Position numbers and translations under genes: made by a program
Part shown: positions 60,375 to 64,000 of the stretch, in pieces
Numbering within the stretch: the stretch's first letter is position 1
Layout of the letters: each line of letters starts with the position of its first letter
The notes under the pieces: generated by a model
The model's input: only the letters and a program-made list of their open reading frames with translations
Database searches by the model: none
Told to the model about the DNA's origin: nothing
Source: Erigeron canadensis
Taxonomy: Eukaryota > Streptophyta > Magnoliopsida > Asterales > Asteraceae
DNA length: 64,000 nt
Direction: 5' to 3'
Assembly: GCF_010389155.1 (NCBI RefSeq)
Contig: NC_057761.1
Span: 50,714,587 to 50,778,586 of the forward strand

Positions 60375-62592
60375 TATAAATATATAACTTAGACATATCA
60401 AATTGTGATGTTTGTGAGTGTAAATACATGTAAGGCCGGTGTTATTTTGTTTTATATATACAATGCTATAATCGGAATCAGCTTATAATCAAATTTTCAT
60501 CATAAATTATGTTAGTTAAATTATGTTAGTGTTGAAAGACTTGTTTTAAGAGTACAAATTCGAAGATTTGAATGGATTTCTTGTAGGATTGAGATTCAAA
60601 AAATCGAACTGAATATATGGTTCTTGGACCTAAGGTCTTGTTTGCTAAGCCTTAAGAACGAATGATACGTGACACTTTAGCTATGATTATGTTTTCACCT
60701 TCTATTTTTCATGATCTTGGGTTGGTAATGGTTGAGCTCATCGTACAAACAACTCGTAGTCTAGATGAAATTCTCTTTTACTTATAATTTATCCTACGGT
60801 CTAAATATTGTATGACCGTTATATTATTACATTATCATCATCATCATTACTATTATTACTATTATTATTATCAGTATTATTATTATAGGACAAGCACGAA
60901 AGCCTTATGATTAACACGTTTCATGCTAAAAAACTTAATTAATTGGTCATGCATTAGTGTACCACAAGTTTGGTGGTTATGACTAGGAATTGGTCATTGT
61001 CATATGCCAATGTTGTGAAACATACCAAATAGTCTAGTGGTAAGAAGGTTTGTTTCATTACAAAAGGTCTCATGTTCAAGTTTTATCATAAGCATATTTT
61101 AAAAGAAACACATGTATTTAGCTTCTATCTATGATGGACTTGAGTGAGTTTTTTTCTCAAGATATTTAGATGATAAACGTTTCTTATTAAGAGGTTTAGA
61201 TTAAGGATATATTTTGCGAGAGATATTCTAGTGTGGAATCGATAAAAACAACATATGTTAAATTTTCTTATATATGACCTTAATCCATACCCTAAAAAAA
61301 TTAGGTCAATATTGTGGGTCTTTGTTTTTCTTTTGAAGTTTTCTTTTGGTTATATTGCTGTTATGTTTATTGATTGTCTTGTGAGCCAAAAAAGACATTC
61401 CCTTTTTTTTCATCTATTTTAACTTTGTAGTTATAAATTAGTTTTACTAAATGGATCAATTTGGGCTGGTCTTAATATATAAACCAAAAGCCAAGCTAAA
61501 TGGAGGTCCAAATATAGCCTCATTTATTATTGAGACGTAATAATTTGGTCCCATAGGAATAGGATGCAGTTGCAAATTTAGTATATGTTGAATTGAACTT
61601 GCTATGACTAATTGCCAATGCTAAAATCCTATTAATAGCCATCATATCCTTTTATGGTCATAGTGGTTGGTTTTAAATACAAGTCCAACTAAAACGTTAT
61701 TCTCGACTATCACGAAATATTAGATATAAGCACTGTCAACTGATTTATAAGTAACTGCTTCATTAAAATATTTATAAATGACAATTGACAGCCGAAATAA
61801 TATACAAGCAACCCTTAATTGTTAGTTCCAGTGTTAAATCGAAGAGAAGCTTTCAAATATAATTTATATGTGAATTCGTGACTATTTGAATTAACTTAGG
61901 CTATAAGTTTTTCCTTCGAAATCTTTTATATACATCTGTGTTAAATCAAAGAGCAAGCTTTTATGTGGAATATATCATTGTAATGATATGAGATGTGTAA
62001 TGAATATAGCTGTTGAATGATGATAGACAATTGAAGATAGTCTTAGAGGGATAGGTTGCAATTCAGAAATGAAAAGGTTCCAAGAGACGATAAAAGATAG
62101 CTTCAAATTGATCACAATTTATACAGAGGACTAAGCCTCTATTTCTATACAATGTTATTATTATTAAATGCATTCGAAACATCTACTGATGTGTACTACA
62201 CACTAGTGTGGTCCGAGGGCTTATATTCTTATTATCATACTTACATAATGATACAAATGACCAAAACACTTACATTGTTACAATGAGTAATATATGATCT
62301 ACACCGTATCTTCTAATTGATCATCCAATCATATTATACAATCTCGTTGCTTTTTACTATTTGCCCCTCTTCATACACCCACCGAACAAACAATCAACTT
62401 CCAGTTGTCGATTAATTACCCAATGTGAAGACCTTTATTATGAATTCCAGAAAATGGTAAAATGACCACATCTCAATTGGATAAAAGAAATATTGTAGTT
62501 TAAGTAAACAATGCGGGTAAATGTGGTTTATATGAAAAAGGTTTCATGCGAGGGTGTGAAGTAAGTAAAATATATATATATATATATATATA
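60375..62592. other. Spacer
   Basis: No gene. Simple repeats of ATC/ATT at about 60830-60885 and (TA)n at 62570-62592. A weak SINE-like box pair (TAGTCTAGTGG ... TGTTCAAG) lies at about 61030-61083. Confidence 0.5.
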
Positions 62593-63210
62593 CTAGGTCT
62601 TTTACCCGCACGATGTGCGCGTGATAAAAAAGTTGAAAAAAAAAGTAAAGATTGTAAATATTTTTAATATTAAAAACCCGTATAAAACATAAAAAGAAAA
62701 TGGTTTCTCACCCATCGAATAAGAAAATTACTTGGAATAAGAAAAAAGATAAAAACACAAATTATAGGTTTTCAAAAAAAGTTATATGTTTTTGATAAAT
62801 AAATACTTTCCAAATTTAAAAATATATGTTAAGTTTATACCTGTTTTAGTTTTGGTATAGGATTTGATTATGTTTTTTTTTTAATGTATGTGCTTTAATT
62901 TTGATATGGGATTTGATTTTGTTATTTTTTCTTATAATTATGTGTATATAAAGTTTTTATTTAGTTTAATGTACTTGTAGGGAATCCTACGTATATCCAA
63001 AGTTAAACTATTATATTTTTAATTTTGTATTTGTATATTAGTCTTTATTTTAATATTTAAATTCTTTTTTGACATATATAAATAAGATAAATATTGTAAA
63101 AAATTACGGAGATGACACATATGATATAATCCTAGGTGGCAATGTTTTAAAATAGGTTTAATTTTGAAGAGGGCTTTAAAATGCTAGGATTCTTACTCTT
63201 TTAATATAGA
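62593..63210 (-). mobile_element. Helitron, 618 bp, complete ends
   Basis: On the - strand it starts TCTATATTAAAAGAGTAAG at 63210 after an A and ends with the hairpin CGCGCACATCGTGCGGG, AAAAGAC-type spacer, CTAG (62596-62593), then T. No coding capacity. Its 5' region is homologous to the sequence starting at 63432 in the opposite orientation. Confidence 0.75.
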
Positions 63211-63227
63211 TATATATATAGGTTTTA

Positions 63228-63418
63228 GGTAAAATAAAACAAGTATTAAAGTAAAATAAATAAAACAATAGATTTTTCTTCACTAACAATCATTGTGCAT
63301 CATTAAAATCATCGTGTATCAATATATATATGTGAATCTCCGTGCATCAATTTTATCATGATCTAAGGGTCAAGATCTTATCTTATTTGTTTTACTTTAA
63401 TAATTGTTTTACAATAAC
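63228..63418. mobile_element. MITE, copy 2 of the element at 5449
   Basis: AAAACAAGTATTAAAGTAAA on the left and TTTTACTTTAATAATTGTTT on the right, with CAAGATCTTATC and GTGCATCA in the interior, match the copy at 5449-5647 along the whole length with scattered differences. Confidence 0.82.
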
Positions 63419-63431
63419 TAACCCCTATATA

Positions 63432-64000
63432 TCTATATAAATATTAAAACAGTAGGAATCCTAGCCTTTTAAGTCATCCTCCCTAAATCAAAGCTATGCT
63501 TAAATGTTGCCACATAAGATTTATCCTATGTGGCATCTCCATGTTTTTTTTAAATTATCAATCTATTTTATAGAAAATATAGTATAAATTATAATATAAA
63601 AACTATAAAATTGGATATATCGTATATGAAAAACAATATATTTATGGGATTGATCAACATTAATTTGGCAAGAATATTACAAATCCACAAATTCTTACAT
63701 ACCCTTTATTATTGTTGTTGTTGTTATTATTATTATTATTATTTATTTTTATTTTTATTTTAATAAAATCGTCACTTTATACGTATGATTACAAATTCTG
63801 TATTACTAAATCCTTATATTTGTTAGAATTGTACGTATGATTACAAATTCATTTGTTATTGATTCCATTTGTATGTATTTAGGATGAATGGTAATATAAT
63901 CTAACCACATTAGTAATTCTATAAAAAGGGTTTTTTTTTAAGCTTTATTTTGTGTATGTATATAATTGCTATTTAACAAATAGTTAAACATTCATCAAGC
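63432..64000 (+). mobile_element. Helitron 5' part, runs out of the window
   Basis: After an A it starts TCTATATAAATATTAAAACA then AGGAATCCTAGCCTTTTAAG, CCACATAAGATTTATCC and GGCATCTCCATG, all matching the first about 150 bases of the 62593-63210 Helitron. Its 3' end is not inside the window. A TTG/TTA simple repeat is at about 63710-63742. Confidence 0.6.

Overview
This window looks like nuclear DNA of a flowering plant. It is AT-rich, its genes have many GT-AG introns, and five complete protein-coding loci sit in long stretches of decayed transposons. The gene products are typical of eudicots: a SKU5-type cupredoxin, trehalose-6-phosphate phosphatase, a DOG1/INP1-like protein, a GT47 glycosyltransferase and plastid KAS III. 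The general look of the repeats (an Au-type SINE, a SIRE-like element with an extra ORF, many small Helitrons) suggests an asterid, possibly Asteraceae, but that is an inference and not a sequence match.

Layout. 1-4496 is the 3' part of a broken Ty1/copia retrotransposon on the + strand with its 3' LTR. 4497-7242 is spacer with a tandem duplication, a Helitron-like piece and a MITE. 7243-10803 (-) is a nine-exon SKU5-like gene. About 11.6-16.19 kb (+) holds decayed exons of three unrelated genes (U1A/U2B'' RRM, class II trehalose-phosphate synthase, 60S acidic ribosomal protein P2). They share one orientation, keep splice sites, and are followed by a Helitron-type 3' terminus; I read this as a gene-capturing Helitron. 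16.2-21.9 kb is spacer with MITEs, a SINE and a tandem Helitron-end duplication. 21967-24428 (-) is a ten-exon trehalose-6-phosphate phosphatase with a 2.8-kb intron in its 5' leader and a TATA box near 27.44 kb. 27.5-45.3 kb has no intact gene. It holds short Helitrons, an internally deleted PIF/Harbinger element, a (TATC)n array, a dense cluster of MITE, SINE and hAT-like elements (34.8-36.4 kb), and a 326-bp foldback element. 45315-46175 (-) is a DOG1-domain gene. 46.5-51.8 kb holds an LTR-like block and a SIRE-like 3' end (LTR, polypurine tract, degenerate extra ORF) on the - strand. 54341-55657 (+) is an intronless GT47 gene, convergent with an eight-exon KAS III gene at 56235-59701 (-). 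59.7-64 kb is spacer with exact short Helitrons and a second copy of the MITE seen at 5.45 kb.

The five genes do not form a pathway; like most plant genes they are independent units. Three relate to plastid lipid synthesis (KAS III) or to the wall and cell surface (GT47, SKU5-like), one to trehalose signalling, one probably to pollen apertures. The most unusual items are the multi-gene-fragment Helitron candidate, a family of very short Helitrons with readable A|TC...CTAG|T ends, and a snap-back palindrome sitting exactly on a deletion in the copia reverse transcriptase. All exon models were built by hand from splice signals and reading-frame continuity.
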